This document shows positions 1-11,482 of a DNA stretch of 64,000 bases, one piece after another. The notes beneath the pieces are model-generated. The model worked only from the letters and a program-made list of their open reading frames with translations, was not told the DNA's origin and did not search any database. Positions within the stretch are counted from its first letter, which is position 1, and every line of letters starts with the position of its first letter. The DNA is from Kribbella sp. NBC_01245. Lineage in GTDB: Bacteria > Actinomycetota > Actinomycetes > Propionibacteriales > Kribbellaceae. The stretch lies in assembly GCF_036226525.1 (NCBI RefSeq), contig NZ_CP108487.1:6696001-6760000 (forward strand). The letters run 5' to 3'. Position numbers and translations under genes: made by a program.

Positions 1-87
1 CCGGCCGATTTTCACCCCGGCCGGGTAGGTTCGGAGTTACTGCGCGCGAGCCACGCGGGTAGCTGAGAAAACAAGTTCACGGATGTC

Positions 88-102
88 TTCGCTGGTGGCG
101 AA
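88..102. promoter_or_regulatory. ClgR-like operator 1 upstream of clpC
   Basis: Perfect inverted repeat TTCGC-N5-GCGAA about 170 bases before the clpC start. This is the core pattern of operators bound by ClgR, the activator of clp genes in Streptomyces, Corynebacterium and Mycobacterium. The match and position are seen directly; ClgR binding is inferred. Confidence 0.65.
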
Positions 103-170
103 CAAGGGAACACCGGGCCGGTCCGGGCGGTTGTTCCTTTGTGATTGCCGGTGGCCGGTTTCGCGATGTG

Positions 171-185
171 TTCGCTGAGAGCGAG
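171..185. promoter_or_regulatory. ClgR-like operator 2 upstream of clpC
   Basis: Second copy of the same pattern, TTCGC-N5-GCGAG (one mismatch in the right half), 83 bases after the first and about 85 bases before the clpC start. The 83-base spacing, close to eight helical turns, would place two bound dimers on one face of the DNA. Confidence 0.6.
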
Positions 186-271
186 CCTGTCGGTACCGGG
201 GACTAGCATGCATGTACGGGGGTTGGACACACGGCTCGTCCAACTCCTCTGAGGCAAGGAGTGCTTTGGCG

Positions 272-2815
<2,544 letters not shown>

Positions 2816-2835
2816 GTCTGGGTTTTCAGTACGTC

Positions 2836-2870
2836 GAAGGGCCCCGCGCTTTCGTAGCGCGGGGCCCTTC
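2836..2870 (+). terminator. Intrinsic-type terminator hairpin after clpC
   Basis: Perfect 15-bp stem (2836-2850 with 2856-2870) and a 5-base loop TTCGT, starting 20 bases after the clpC stop. The 3' side ends in CCCTTC without a clear U-run, as is common for actinobacterial terminators. Confidence 0.85.
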
Positions 2871-3199
2871 GTGCGATCGCCATTGGGCGCGCTAGCGGGT
2901 TCCGGCCAGGTGGTGGCGAGGTTGTCCTGACCGGCCGATCCCTGTCGTCGGCTATCGACTGGCCCACGCACGGCATCGAGCACTGAGACCGCTCGCCGCT
3001 GCTCAGTCCTGAAGCCATCAAAGGGGCCGCAATTACGTAGCGGCACTACGCATACAAGTGAATGTATGGGCTCGCTGTATGAGTTGTATCTGTTACTCCA
3101 CGTTGCGCTCGGACAAGGTTAGTGGCGTTCCGAGACGTGCTGGGGGTGACTCGGATTGGCCTCCAGATTGGCGTCTCTCCGCCCAACCTGGAGGTACAC
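2871..3199. other. Gene-free spacer before the secreted-protein cluster
   Basis: No convincing reading frame, RNA gene or repeat seen in these 329 bases. The second half is visibly less GC-rich than the flanks (for example around 3030-3110), which marks the start of the lower-GC patch running to about 5.6 kb. It presumably carries the promoter of the next gene, but I cannot assign promoter boxes. Confidence 0.5.
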
Positions 3200-4189
3200 A
3201 TGTCTGCAATCGGCAGACGCAGTCTGCTGGCCGTAGCGGCTATCACACTGCCTATGTTGATCCCGCTCTCGGCTATCGGCGGCGCGGCTGCGCCGAGGTC
3301 AGAGGCGGGGATCAAGATCATCAGCTCCGACATCTTCCCCAAGGGGCAGACCGGCCCCGCAGGCACGAAGGGAGGATTCGTCGTACTGGCGGACTCGTCC
3401 GCTGCCGATCGGCTACGGCTCAGTCTGGACGGCCAGGCGCTTCCTGAGCGCAACTTCTCGATACTGGGCAAGACCATCAGTACACGGTTCGAACTCACCC
3501 CCACTCCGGGCGTTCACAAGCTGTCACTGACTGTGGTCGACAAGGCTGGGCAGGCCGGTGAAACCGAGGAATACAGCTTCGCTGCCAGGGCCGTTCCAGT
3601 GCTGCCGACTGGCAAGTCTGCGGCTGCTGAAGCGCCGATCGTTGTCGGGGGCCGGTTCGTCGAAGCGGATGGCTCGCCTGCGGTGAATCTGCCAGTGGCG
3701 GTTCATATGGTGCTGGCTGCAGTCGGCAAGGAGCAGGCCCCGCTTGCCACGGCGACTACGCGAGCAGATGGCACGTGGGAGGCGCAGATCGTTGATCTCC
3801 CGGCCGACGTGGAGAAGCTGGCCACAGAAAACAATGGCGTTCTGAACCTTCAGGCGCGGGCTTCCGGGGTCGCCACGAATCCTTCCACCGGTCAGCCGCG
3901 GGCCATGTCGGGGGTCTCGGCGTTCAGTACCGGTACCGCCACGGCCGGTGCTGGGCTGACTGAGGCTGCCCTCAGAGCGCGGCAGTCTCCGGTAGTCAGC
4001 TCGCCGCTGTTGCCGGTGCTCGACGAGGCGGAGCTTCCGCCGACTCCAACTGGGCCTGATGCCGAGTCCGTCGAACAACGGAGCCCGCTGACCACACAGG
4101 AGAAGGAGTACTTTGAGCCGACGTACTTCGAGTTCAAGGCTGCCTACGGGGATGAAAAGCCAAGGCCACCGAGAATCCCCGCATCGTGA
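3200..4189 (+). CDS. Secreted protein of unknown function
   Basis: 329 aa, not recognised. The start at 3200 has GGAGG directly upstream (3190-3194) and gives a classical signal peptide: MSAIGRRSLL followed by a hydrophobic stretch ending near IGGAAA. The mature part looks like beta-rich extracellular domains (Ig/transthyretin-like patterns near 40-125, then a carboxypeptidase-regulatory-like segment near 145-230 with GGRFVEADGSPAV). The C-terminal third is Pro/Glu-rich and probably disordered. The stop overlaps the next frame by four bases (GTGA), so the two are translationally coupled or are halves of one gene broken by a frameshift. GC content is lower than the window average. Confidence 0.7.
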   Translation: MSAIGRRSLLAVAAITLPMLIPLSAIGGAAAPRSEAGIKIISSDIFPKGQTGPAGTKGGFVVLADSSAADRLRLSLDGQALPERNFSILGKTISTRFELTPTPGVHKLSLTVVDKAGQAGETEEYSFAARAVPVLPTGKSAAAEAPIVVGGRFVEADGSPAVNLPVAVHMVLAAVGKEQAPLATATTRADGTWEAQIVDLPADVEKLATENNGVLNLQARASGVATNPSTGQPRAMSGVSAFSTGTATAGAGLTEAALRARQSPVVSSPLLPVLDEAELPPTPTGPDAESVEQRSPLTTQEKEYFEPTYFEFKAAYGDEKPRPPRIPAS

Positions 4190-4935
4190 ACGGGGTCGAT
4201 TACACCAGCCTCCCGGTGGTTCCAGAGCCTGCGGCGCCAACGAGAACCGTCGCTGCCCCCGGTGACCAGTGCTATACCGTGCCTTCCCTTGTGACCCAAC
4301 GGCCGCGGGCGGCCGCGGGGTACACCAAGGCGCTGGAAAGCCATGCTTACCAGGACGCATTCGGCACGGTTCTCTACATGAATCAGGCCAGCACCAACGT
4401 CACCTACGGCGTCAGCCAAAACGGTGGCAGCTCCTGGGCAGTGGGCGGTAGCAACAGTGTCGACAACAAGATTTCATGGGCAAGTGGCTTCGAGCTGCGC
4501 GGCCCGCACTTTTCGCGCGAGTAGAAGATTCCGATCATTTACGCGTGGCTCAACATCTACAAATGCGTATGGGACAAGGGCTTAAAGAAGCTGAAGTATC
4601 AGGAGAGCGCCATCGTGCCTGAGGGCGCCAGGATCCCCAATGGTGGCAAGAACGGAGAGCTTGGTGCCGATGTCTCCAGCGATGATGGCTGGTACGGCTA
4701 CCGCGACGCGCCGTACAAGTTTGAAGTGGTGCGTACCACTAATTACGAGGCCTACCGTGAGAGGGCGCTCACATATAGTGGTGCCGTCAGTGTCTATGGC
4801 TTCTCGGTGGCAGCCACGACGATCAAGGCGGTCAGCCGCTCCCAGCGGATCGATGCCGGCAGTCAGAACTTGCGACATATGGTTTTCGGTCACTCGCCGA
4901 TTAGCGGCGCCATGAAGGTCTTTTACAGCTACTGA
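4186..4935 (+). pseudogene. Reading frame split by an in-frame amber codon; C-terminal part of a secreted protein
   Basis: From the GTG at 4186 the frame reads 112 codons to a TAG at 4522-4524 and then stays open for another 137 codons to the TGA at 4933-4935. The part after the amber (KIPIIYAWLNIYKCVW and on) reads like real protein, and so does the part before it (NVTYGVSQNGGSSWAVGGS). This resembles secreted actinobacterial proteins with a Cys-containing beta-rich C-terminal domain. The likeliest explanations are a nonsense mutation in a gene that may once have been fused to the frame ending at 4189, or two small proteins (4186-4524 and a GTG start at 4615). Readthrough cannot be excluded. 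A TTA codon occurs after the amber, unusual in such GC-rich DNA. Confidence 0.55.
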
Positions 4936-4948
4936 CGAGAGGCCAAAA

Positions 4949-5512
4949 ATGCCTAAGCGACTCGTGCTCGTCGGAGCCGCTGTCCTGATCGCGGTGGCGG
5001 CGACGGTCTGGCTGGTGCTTCCGTCCGGCGGAGGTGTCGGAAGGGAACTCGCTGGTGGCGGTGATGCCCTTGAGACGGAAGGCAACGGGCATCGTATCGG
5101 GTTTCGCAGTGCCAAGACCGGTGAGGAGATCTACTTCCTGTCACCTGCTCCGGTCAATCTCGGCGATCGCGACATAGTTTTCAAGTCTGCCGCGCTCGCG
5201 ACAGTACCTGCTGGGATCGAATTCGTAGATGCGCGCGTGTACAGGAGATCGGAGTTTGATGCGGTCCCGATCAACTGGTCATCGAGCATGGGTAGCCCGG
5301 GCAGCGATCCCCGGCGTAAGCGCTCGTCATCAATTGAGGGCGTTGAACTCAAAGCCGGGCAGACAATGGACGATGTGGTTCTGGTGCACGTTCGCGTGAT
5401 CGGCTCGCAGCGGCCACTTGAGATGTCTGGCATCAGGTACACATACAAGTACCGTGATGGCGATAAAGAGTGGCAGCAGGTTGTGCCGGTGGATCTGTCC
5501 ATCAAGGGCTAG
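4949..5512 (+). CDS. Small membrane-anchored exported protein, unknown
   Basis: 187 aa. The ATG at 4949 follows GAGAGG (4937-4942) and starts 14 bases after the preceding frame ends, so it probably belongs to the same transcript. MPKR plus about 20 hydrophobic residues and a Gly-rich hinge (PSGGGVG) form an uncleaved signal anchor or signal peptide; the rest (30-187) is a soluble domain presumably outside the cell. No lipobox is seen and no family is recognised. Context suggests a cell-surface accessory group with the two preceding frames. Confidence 0.65.
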   Translation: MPKRLVLVGAAVLIAVAATVWLVLPSGGGVGRELAGGGDALETEGNGHRIGFRSAKTGEEIYFLSPAPVNLGDRDIVFKSAALATVPAGIEFVDARVYRRSEFDAVPINWSSSMGSPGSDPRRKRSSSIEGVELKAGQTMDDVVLVHVRVIGSQRPLEMSGIRYTYKYRDGDKEWQQVVPVDLSIKG

Positions 5513-5637
5513 GTCGCCATACAGAACGAGGGCGGTTCCGGAGTCAACCGGGCCGTCCTCGTACTGTGAAGTCGTCAGTGAGGCCGGTGCGCTTAGAGAT
5601 GTCACCTTGATGGATCCGGCCTAACGGAGGTTCTTGC

Positions 5638-6822
5638 TCAGCCCTGGTAGCAGGTGGTGCAGGTGCCGCGGCGGCGGAAGTAGTACGCCGCGGTGGCCAG
5701 GCCGAGCGAGGCGCCCCACAGGGGGAACGGGAACACCAGGATCCACTTGACGTTCTCCCAGCCGCTGGCGCCTGCTTCCCAGGTCAGGTCGACCAGCGAC
5801 GGGCTTGCGACCAGCAGCAGTACGGTGGCGATCGCGCCGGGGATGACCGCCGCCTTGATCGGAACCGGCCGCTTCGCCAGTACCGGCATCCAGCGCGGCC
5901 AAACCTCACCCCACGGCCGGATCAGGCCGAGCGTGACGAGGCCGGAGGTCAGCGCCACCAGGCCGAGGCCGAGCCCGAACAACCGGATGCCGGGGTCGGC
6001 GTCCAGCTCCTCGGCGGTGAAGCCGATCGGGTTCGGCAGCAGCCAGGTCATCCGCAGTAGCGCGTACGGCATCGGGCAGAGGACCGCGACGATGGTGGCC
6101 CAGAATCCCCAGCGTCGGGCGACCTCCGGCTGGGTCCAACGTGCGCCGGGCCGTCCGCAGGCCAGGCAGCGTTGCCACGCCTCGCGGGATCCACGGATGG
6201 CCAGGATCGCCCAGGCGGCGCCGAGCGCGAATACCGCGAAGACGAACAACGGCCGGGTGCCGAGCTTGGCGGGCACCCCGGCCATTCCCTCGGCCAACTG
6301 CCGGAAAGCGGCCCAGTCGAACAGGCCGATGGTCAGCTGCGCGATGACGATGGCCAGGGCGGCCGCACCGACGAGGAGCCGGGTGGCGCGTTGTCGCCAG
6401 GCGCCGACCAAGAGGAAGACGACGGCGGTGGGGATACCGAGCAGGACCAGCAGGTAGCCGGTGATGACCAGCACGGACATGTCGGAGGCGCCCAGACCGA
6501 ACACGAACGCCTCGACCGCTGCGAAGACCAGCAACGGCCGGTACGCCGATGGGCTCCAGTCGTGCCGCCGGAATGCCAGTGCCGCGGGGACCCCGAGCCA
6601 GCCCAGCACGGCGAGTAGGCCCGCGCCCAGGTCGTTCGGCAGATGCGAGAGCAGTGACGGCATCGCGTCGGCCGAAGCGCCCAGCGGGTAGTCCCACCAG
6701 CCGAAGGCCCAGAAGGTGCCGAAGACGCCGAACAGCAGGGATATCCCGGCCACGACCAGGGGCAACCACCCGGATCCCGTGTCCGGGCGATGGACTTCCA
6801 CCTGGCTCTGCGTGCTCGTCAC
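5638..6822 (-). CDS. Polytopic membrane protein with terminal CxxC motifs
   Basis: 394 aa, family not recognised. The GTG at 6822 is preferred because GGGAGGAA (6828-6835) precedes it at good spacing; the frame stays open further upstream without such a site. About ten hydrophobic helices are visible (for example around residues 23-43, 66-83, 97-117, 120-140 and 150-170). Two short cysteine pairs face loops: CLACG near the middle and TCTTC six residues before the C-terminus, which could bind metal or a redox partner. Read leftward, it may follow the two minus-strand membrane genes upstream (start at 10574), but about 120 bases separate them. Confidence 0.7.
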   Translation of the reverse strand: MTSTQSQVEVHRPDTGSGWLPLVVAGISLLFGVFGTFWAFGWWDYPLGASADAMPSLLSHLPNDLGAGLLAVLGWLGVPAALAFRRHDWSPSAYRPLLVFAAVEAFVFGLGASDMSVLVITGYLLVLLGIPTAVVFLLVGAWRQRATRLLVGAAALAIVIAQLTIGLFDWAAFRQLAEGMAGVPAKLGTRPLFVFAVFALGAAWAILAIRGSREAWQRCLACGRPGARWTQPEVARRWGFWATIVAVLCPMPYALLRMTWLLPNPIGFTAEELDADPGIRLFGLGLGLVALTSGLVTLGLIRPWGEVWPRWMPVLAKRPVPIKAAVIPGAIATVLLLVASPSLVDLTWEAGASGWENVKWILVFPFPLWGASLGLATAAYYFRRRGTCTTCYQG

Positions 6823-6942
6823 GGTTGTTCCTCCCGCCTGGGCGGTTGCGACGACCTCAGCGTCGTGCTGGCTCAACCGGCCCTGCACTGCAACTCTCGC
6901 GGGATCGGGCCGGGGCGGGATCGGCCTTGCGAGGGGACTGCC

Positions 6943-7581
6943 TCACTCGTCCGGGTGAGTGACCGCTGACGGGAGGTCGAGGGGGCGCTCAGTGCGGGTA
7001 CGGCGGAGGCGGGTGCGGGCGTGCTGGAGTTCGGCCGGCTCGGGTGGTCGGTCCGGCCGGTGGCGTTCGGCGAGCAGGCGGGCCGTGCAGGCGAGGATCC
7101 AGAGCAGGCCAACGCTGAGTGCGGCCGAGGGGCCTGGGCCGGACCAGCTGTCGATGCCGGCGGGCAGGCCGTTCTCCTGCCAAGCGAAGCCGGTGAAGAC
7201 TAGGGCGCTACTGGCCGAGACGCCGAGCGGGACCCAGCGGCTGCGTAGGTACCAGGTGGCGATCGCGGCGGCGATACCGATCAGCCAGGTGATGCCGAGG
7301 AGCGGGTACTGCTCGATGCCGAGGCGCCAGACCTGGAGACCGAGGCGGCGGCTGTAGGTCCAGGGCAGCAACAACGTCCAGGCGGCGACGAGGGTGATGC
7401 CGATCAGGATCCAGTCGAGCCGGCGTCGGTCCGCGTGGTCGAGGCGCTGTCCCATTTCGGCGATCTGCTCGGGCACGTCCTGGTCGGGCAGCTCCGGCCG
7501 GTTGGCTTTGTCGTTGCCGCTGTTGCCGCTGTTGCCGCTGTTGCCGCTGTTGCCGCTGTTGGCTTTGCTGGCGGGCGTCAT
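6943..7581 (-). CDS. Four-TM membrane protein with an N-terminal Gly-Asn-Ser repeat
   Basis: 212 aa, unknown function. The ATG at 7581 overlaps the TGA of the preceding minus-strand gene (ATGA), so the pair is translationally coupled. The N-terminus carries a GNS tripeptide repeat (residues about 8-22) encoded by five tandem 9-base units at 7513-7557, then a charged segment, about four transmembrane helices (near 57-75, 85-103, 108-125, 145-165) and an Arg/Pro-rich cytoplasmic tail. It likely works with the large 9-TM protein encoded just upstream. Confidence 0.7.
   Translation of the reverse strand: MTPASKANSGNSGNSGNSGNSGNDKANRPELPDQDVPEQIAEMGQRLDHADRRRLDWILIGITLVAAWTLLLPWTYSRRLGLQVWRLGIEQYPLLGITWLIGIAAAIATWYLRSRWVPLGVSASSALVFTGFAWQENGLPAGIDSWSGPGPSAALSVGLLWILACTARLLAERHRPDRPPEPAELQHARTRLRRTRTERPLDLPSAVTHPDE
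7513..7557. repeat. 9-bp microsatellite (GTTGCCGCT x5) inside a coding region
   Basis: Five exact head-to-tail copies of a 9-base unit. Because the unit is a multiple of three, copy-number change would alter the length of the N-terminal GNS tract of the encoded membrane protein without shifting frame. Confidence 0.95.
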
Positions 7582-10574
7582 CGGGCCGCCTTTGGGGCGA
7601 CGCGGATGACGTCGTCGCCGTACTCGAAGTAGAGGTTCGTCCCGATCTTGGTGACCCGGTCGGCCGCCTGCGGGAGGCCATCGCCGGGTCCGGCCATTAC
7701 GGTCACCCGGCCGATCCCTTCGACCCGGTAGAGATGGCTGCCGTCGTACCCCCACAACCGGCCGTCGGGTCCGCCGAACCACGACCCGGCCGCCGACCAA
7801 CGCTGCGGCGGGATCCGGTTTTCCACGGCCGACCAGATCGACCATTGCTCGAGGCCGGGACCACCGAACAGTTCGATTTGCCGGCCATCGGGTGTCAGCG
7901 AGATCAACCGGCCTTGCAGAACGATCCCCGCAGCTCCGGAACTGGTGAGACCAATGACCGGCTTGCTGGGCCTGTTCTCGCTGGACGTGACCGGCACCTG
8001 CTTGGTCCGGTTGGAAGGCCCGTAGAAGCCGTACCGGTCCTCACCCATCGGCGCCACGAACCGATCGCCGTACGCCGCTGCTGGCGCGTCTTGCCTCCCA
8101 GCAGAGGCTGGCACCGGGTCCTTGATCGTGCGGGCTGTTCGGGATCGCGGTGGCAGGTGCACTGCCGTGAAGCCGCGTGGTCCCGCAGTCTCGGACCGCT
8201 GCGCTGCACCCCACCACAAGCCGCCCTGGCCATCTGGAGAGACTCCCACCGCGTTCTGCGGGTATCGCATCCGCACGAGCTTCCCGGACGCGTCAAGCGC
8301 CAGCAGGCCCCGTAGCGCCAGCTCACGCGCACGCCCGGGCTTGCCGGCGATGTCGACTGGTGCCACCACTGTCGGGATATCCCGCACCCGACTCCCGCTG
8401 TACGTCGTACCGGTGGCTGGGCTGTGTGGGCCGGTGCAGCGTTCTGACGGAGGTGGTGCCGGCTTGTACCGGTCTGCGGCCTCTGCGGCTCGGGTGATCT
8501 CGAGGATCTGGTTTCCTCTGACCGAACGGCTTTCCAGCAGGACCGAGCCGTCGGGACGCGCCTCTAGGTCTTCCACCCGCTCGTTGACTTCGGGAACGAC
8601 GCGAAGGACGCCGTCGGTCGTGAGCACCGCAGCCGGGATGGTCTTGTCACCGGCGATCCAGACGTTCCCTGCGGTGTCTACTGCGAAGGCCGACGCACCG
8701 ATGCTTGAGCCGGCGAGGTCCGCACTGAGCGGACAGCCTTCGGGTGCGGTGCCCGTGAGCTGTTCGACGGGACTGCCTGGCCGCTGCACGGCAAGACCGT
8801 GGGTGCCCGTCCACCAGGCCGCCGTACCGTTCGGGGCCGAGGCGAGCCTGGTGTTGCGAGACCCGGGACCTAGATCCAGGGAGTAGCGGTCGAGGACCAG
8901 CCCGGGACGTAGAGCGGCCAGTGGGACTCGCCAGGTGCCGTCCGCGCCCCACATCACCACTGTGCCGTCAGCGCTGCGCTGTAGGCGGATCGTGCCGTTG
9001 CCCTGCGCTACCCGCTCCACGCCCGGGGTGACGTAGTAGCTGCCGTCGGCGTTCTGGTGTTGCAGGCTGAGGTCTGCGAACGGCAGATCGAGTGGGACTG
9101 CCAGTAGGGCCCAGCGTTCGTTGTTCTCGATTGGACCGGTCAGGAGCAGCAAGCGGCCGCCGGAGATCCCGATAAGCGTCGGCGGGCTGTAGCCGTGGCT
9201 GAGGCTAGTCCTGGGCAGTGCGAGGCCGTCGCGTACTGCGAAGACGGTTGAGGTATCGGAGCCGGTTCGGCCCATCAGCCAGACGCCGGGTTCGCCGTCG
9301 AGGCTCCACGCCATTGAGGTCAACGCGCTGGAGGTCCCGAGCGAGACGCGCAAGCCCATCGTGTCGCTGAAGAGCCCGCCTCGCAGATTCAGCAGGCGAT
9401 GCGGAATGCCGTCACGGGCGTCGGGCTCGAAGGCCGGGCCTGTCGGCGATGGGGCTAGTAGGCCGGTAGTGGTGGCCACGACCGCTGCAAGCGCTACTGC
9501 CACGGCCTGGATCTGCCACCCGCTGCTGGCTCGTCGTACGGCTTGGACGAGGCTTGCGACGCCGAGGGCTGTCAGGGTTGCACCGAGGGCTAGAGCGAGC
9601 CAGGCGCCGATGCCCGGGCGGTAGCCGACGCCGTCGGGCAGACGTTGCGGGAGGCGCAGTACCGCCACGAAGAGGCCTGCGAGGGTTGTGAGGCCTGTGG
9701 CGGTTGCACCTGCCATCAGGATGCCGTGTTGGGCTCGACGGATTAGCGGCGAGCTAACGGTGGGTATGGCGGCCGCGATCGTCGCAAAGGCCGTGGCGGC
9801 GACTACGGCGGGCCAGCCGCCGGTGTAGGTCATCTCCCAGAGCTGGAACCGCGGCAGGCCCGCCTCGTCGCCGGCAGAACCTGTAGCCATCGGATCGACC
9901 AGCTCGCGCCAGGGGAGCACGGTGGTCAGCAGGAGCAGCCCACACGCGGTAGCGGCTAGTGGAGCCAGTCTGAGGACGTGTGAGGACTTGAGGGCGCTGA
10001 GGATCTTCTGGAGGTGCACGAAGGCCGCGTGCAGCTCTGCCTGGTTCAGCGGCTCGGGGTCTTCGTCGGGCTCGGGGTCCTTTGCGAGCAGGGGCGAGAG
10101 GTGGTCTTGGTGGCGAGCCCAGATGATCGCGGTGACGGTTGCGACGAGTCCGAGCGTCACGGTGCCGACGATCGCGGGGGAGGTGCCACAGCCGGTTCTG
10201 CCCTGCGTGACGAGCCCTGCCCAGGCAAGGACGGTCAGGATGCCGAGGACGATCGCTGCCCAGCCCCTGAGGCGCAGACGCTGCATACTCCGCTCGGGCA
10301 GCATCGTGTCCAGCAGAACTGCCGTGAGGATCATGAGCGGCAGCAGTCCGGCAATGAGTCGCCCGATGGTCGGATCCGACGACGCTCGCCACAGGTAGCA
10401 GCTGTTGGTTCCGGAGCCCGGAAGAAGTATTGCGACCATGAGCCCGACAGCGCAGGCCATGAGGATCCGTGGCTGCCAGACCGACTTCCTGTCCTGGTGA
10501 CGTTGTCTGAGCGCCTCGAGCCGCAAGAGAGCGTCCGCCGCCTGCTGTTCGGTAGGCAGGTTCCGCAACGGCAT
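7578..10574 (-). CDS. Large membrane protein: nine TM helices plus propeller-like exported domain
   Basis: 998 aa. A short cytoplasmic N-terminus (about 1-35) is followed by nine hydrophobic helices (roughly 36-52, 72-89, 103-122, 134-153, 203-220, 253-271, 284-305, 322-344, 354-373) with a charged loop at 155-200. The odd number of helices would place the 600-residue C-terminal part outside. That part has recurring short blades such as GNVWIAGD, GGLWWGA and GRLWGYD, typical of NHL/streptogramin-lyase-type beta-propellers. No enzyme motif is visible, so binding or sensing at the cell surface is the best guess. It is coupled by ATGA to the four-TM protein downstream and is divergent from the AbiEi operon at 10679. 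Confidence 0.75.
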   Translation of the reverse strand: MPLRNLPTEQQAADALLRLEALRQRHQDRKSVWQPRILMACAVGLMVAILLPGSGTNSCYLWRASSDPTIGRLIAGLLPLMILTAVLLDTMLPERSMQRLRLRGWAAIVLGILTVLAWAGLVTQGRTGCGTSPAIVGTVTLGLVATVTAIIWARHQDHLSPLLAKDPEPDEDPEPLNQAELHAAFVHLQKILSALKSSHVLRLAPLAATACGLLLLTTVLPWRELVDPMATGSAGDEAGLPRFQLWEMTYTGGWPAVVAATAFATIAAAIPTVSSPLIRRAQHGILMAGATATGLTTLAGLFVAVLRLPQRLPDGVGYRPGIGAWLALALGATLTALGVASLVQAVRRASSGWQIQAVAVALAAVVATTTGLLAPSPTGPAFEPDARDGIPHRLLNLRGGLFSDTMGLRVSLGTSSALTSMAWSLDGEPGVWLMGRTGSDTSTVFAVRDGLALPRTSLSHGYSPPTLIGISGGRLLLLTGPIENNERWALLAVPLDLPFADLSLQHQNADGSYYVTPGVERVAQGNGTIRLQRSADGTVVMWGADGTWRVPLAALRPGLVLDRYSLDLGPGSRNTRLASAPNGTAAWWTGTHGLAVQRPGSPVEQLTGTAPEGCPLSADLAGSSIGASAFAVDTAGNVWIAGDKTIPAAVLTTDGVLRVVPEVNERVEDLEARPDGSVLLESRSVRGNQILEITRAAEAADRYKPAPPPSERCTGPHSPATGTTYSGSRVRDIPTVVAPVDIAGKPGRARELALRGLLALDASGKLVRMRYPQNAVGVSPDGQGGLWWGAAQRSETAGPRGFTAVHLPPRSRTARTIKDPVPASAGRQDAPAAAYGDRFVAPMGEDRYGFYGPSNRTKQVPVTSSENRPSKPVIGLTSSGAAGIVLQGRLISLTPDGRQIELFGGPGLEQWSIWSAVENRIPPQRWSAAGSWFGGPDGRLWGYDGSHLYRVEGIGRVTVMAGPGDGLPQAADRVTKIGTNLYFEYGDDVIRVAPKAAR

Positions 10575-10678
10575 GACTAGAACCTAACTCGTCAATCGCA
10601 CTGCCGGTGGGGACACCGCCGTGGTGCGCCTCCGCGCTGGATAGGCTCACCAGCAGAGTCACCTGCCCGAGGAGATGG

Positions 10679-11482
10679 ATGAACGTCGAACAGGCCTTCG
10701 CTGAGGTGTCCGCGCTCGCGGCCCGGCAGTCGGGGCTGGTGGCGATGGCCCAGGCGGAGCGTCTTGGCGTCGAGCGTGCCGCGCTGGACGATCTCGCCCA
10801 GGCGGGTCTGCTGACGCTGCTCGACTGGGAGGTCTACGAGGTCACCGGCTCGGCCTTGCCGCCGCGCTTCGGTTACCCGTACGCGGCCTGGCTGGCGTTG
10901 CGCCCGGCGGCGTTCGGGTGGGAGCGGGCGAAGGACCGCACCAAGGACGCGGTCATCTCGCACGAGTCGGCCTGCCGGCTGCTGGGACTGGGCGCACCGA
11001 GCATCGGCGGCATCACCTTCACCGCGGCGGACCCGCTGCCCGAGCCGCGGTCGACTCGCGTGGTGGTCGCCGTACTTCGGCCCGACGAGATCACCGTGCA
11101 CGAGGGCCTGCCCGTCACCACGGCTCACCGCACGCTGCTCGACCTGACCCGCGATCACACCGACCACACCGAGCTGCGCCGGGTGCTGACCGACGCGGTC
11201 CGGCTCGACCTGGTGGACCTCGCCGCCTTGTACGCCGACCTGGTGCCGCTGAGCGAGAAGTACCGCTTCCCATCGGCTGGTCCCGATTTCGTCCGGTACT
11301 TCCTGCCCGAGCTCAACCTCGCCGACCTGTCCATTCGCAACCTCCGAGCCTTCGCCCGGCTGGTGCTACCCGACCAGGTCGAGCGAACGGCGGCAGCGCT
11401 CGAGCAGGCCCTACCCGGCGTCGACCGGGCCATCCTCGACGACGTCGCGGCCGAGCTGGCCGGGAAGGTGGGACCGGCATGA
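10679..11482 (+). CDS. AbiEi-type antitoxin, paralogue A
   Basis: 267 aa, resembling AbiEi (type IV toxin-antitoxin) proteins: an N-terminal winged-helix segment (about 1-75; LAARQSGLVAMAQAERLGV) for DNA binding and a C-terminal antitoxin domain (VTTAHRTLLDL and on). The ATG at 10679 has GAGGAGA just upstream; the frame extends further but without support. It is clearly paralogous to the protein encoded at 15425-16228: both have QSGLV near the start, PRF(G/A)YPYAAWL, T(A/P)HRT(L/I)LDL, SHTDH/DHTDH and FLPELN. Its stop overlaps the next ATG (ATGA), as in antitoxin-toxin operons, but the partner is not a recognisable AbiEii. Family AbiEi proteins repress their own promoter; that is not shown here. 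Confidence 0.8.
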   Translation: MNVEQAFAEVSALAARQSGLVAMAQAERLGVERAALDDLAQAGLLTLLDWEVYEVTGSALPPRFGYPYAAWLALRPAAFGWERAKDRTKDAVISHESACRLLGLGAPSIGGITFTAADPLPEPRSTRVVVAVLRPDEITVHEGLPVTTAHRTLLDLTRDHTDHTELRRVLTDAVRLDLVDLAALYADLVPLSEKYRFPSAGPDFVRYFLPELNLADLSIRNLRAFARLVLPDQVERTAAALEQALPGVDRAILDDVAAELAGKVGPA

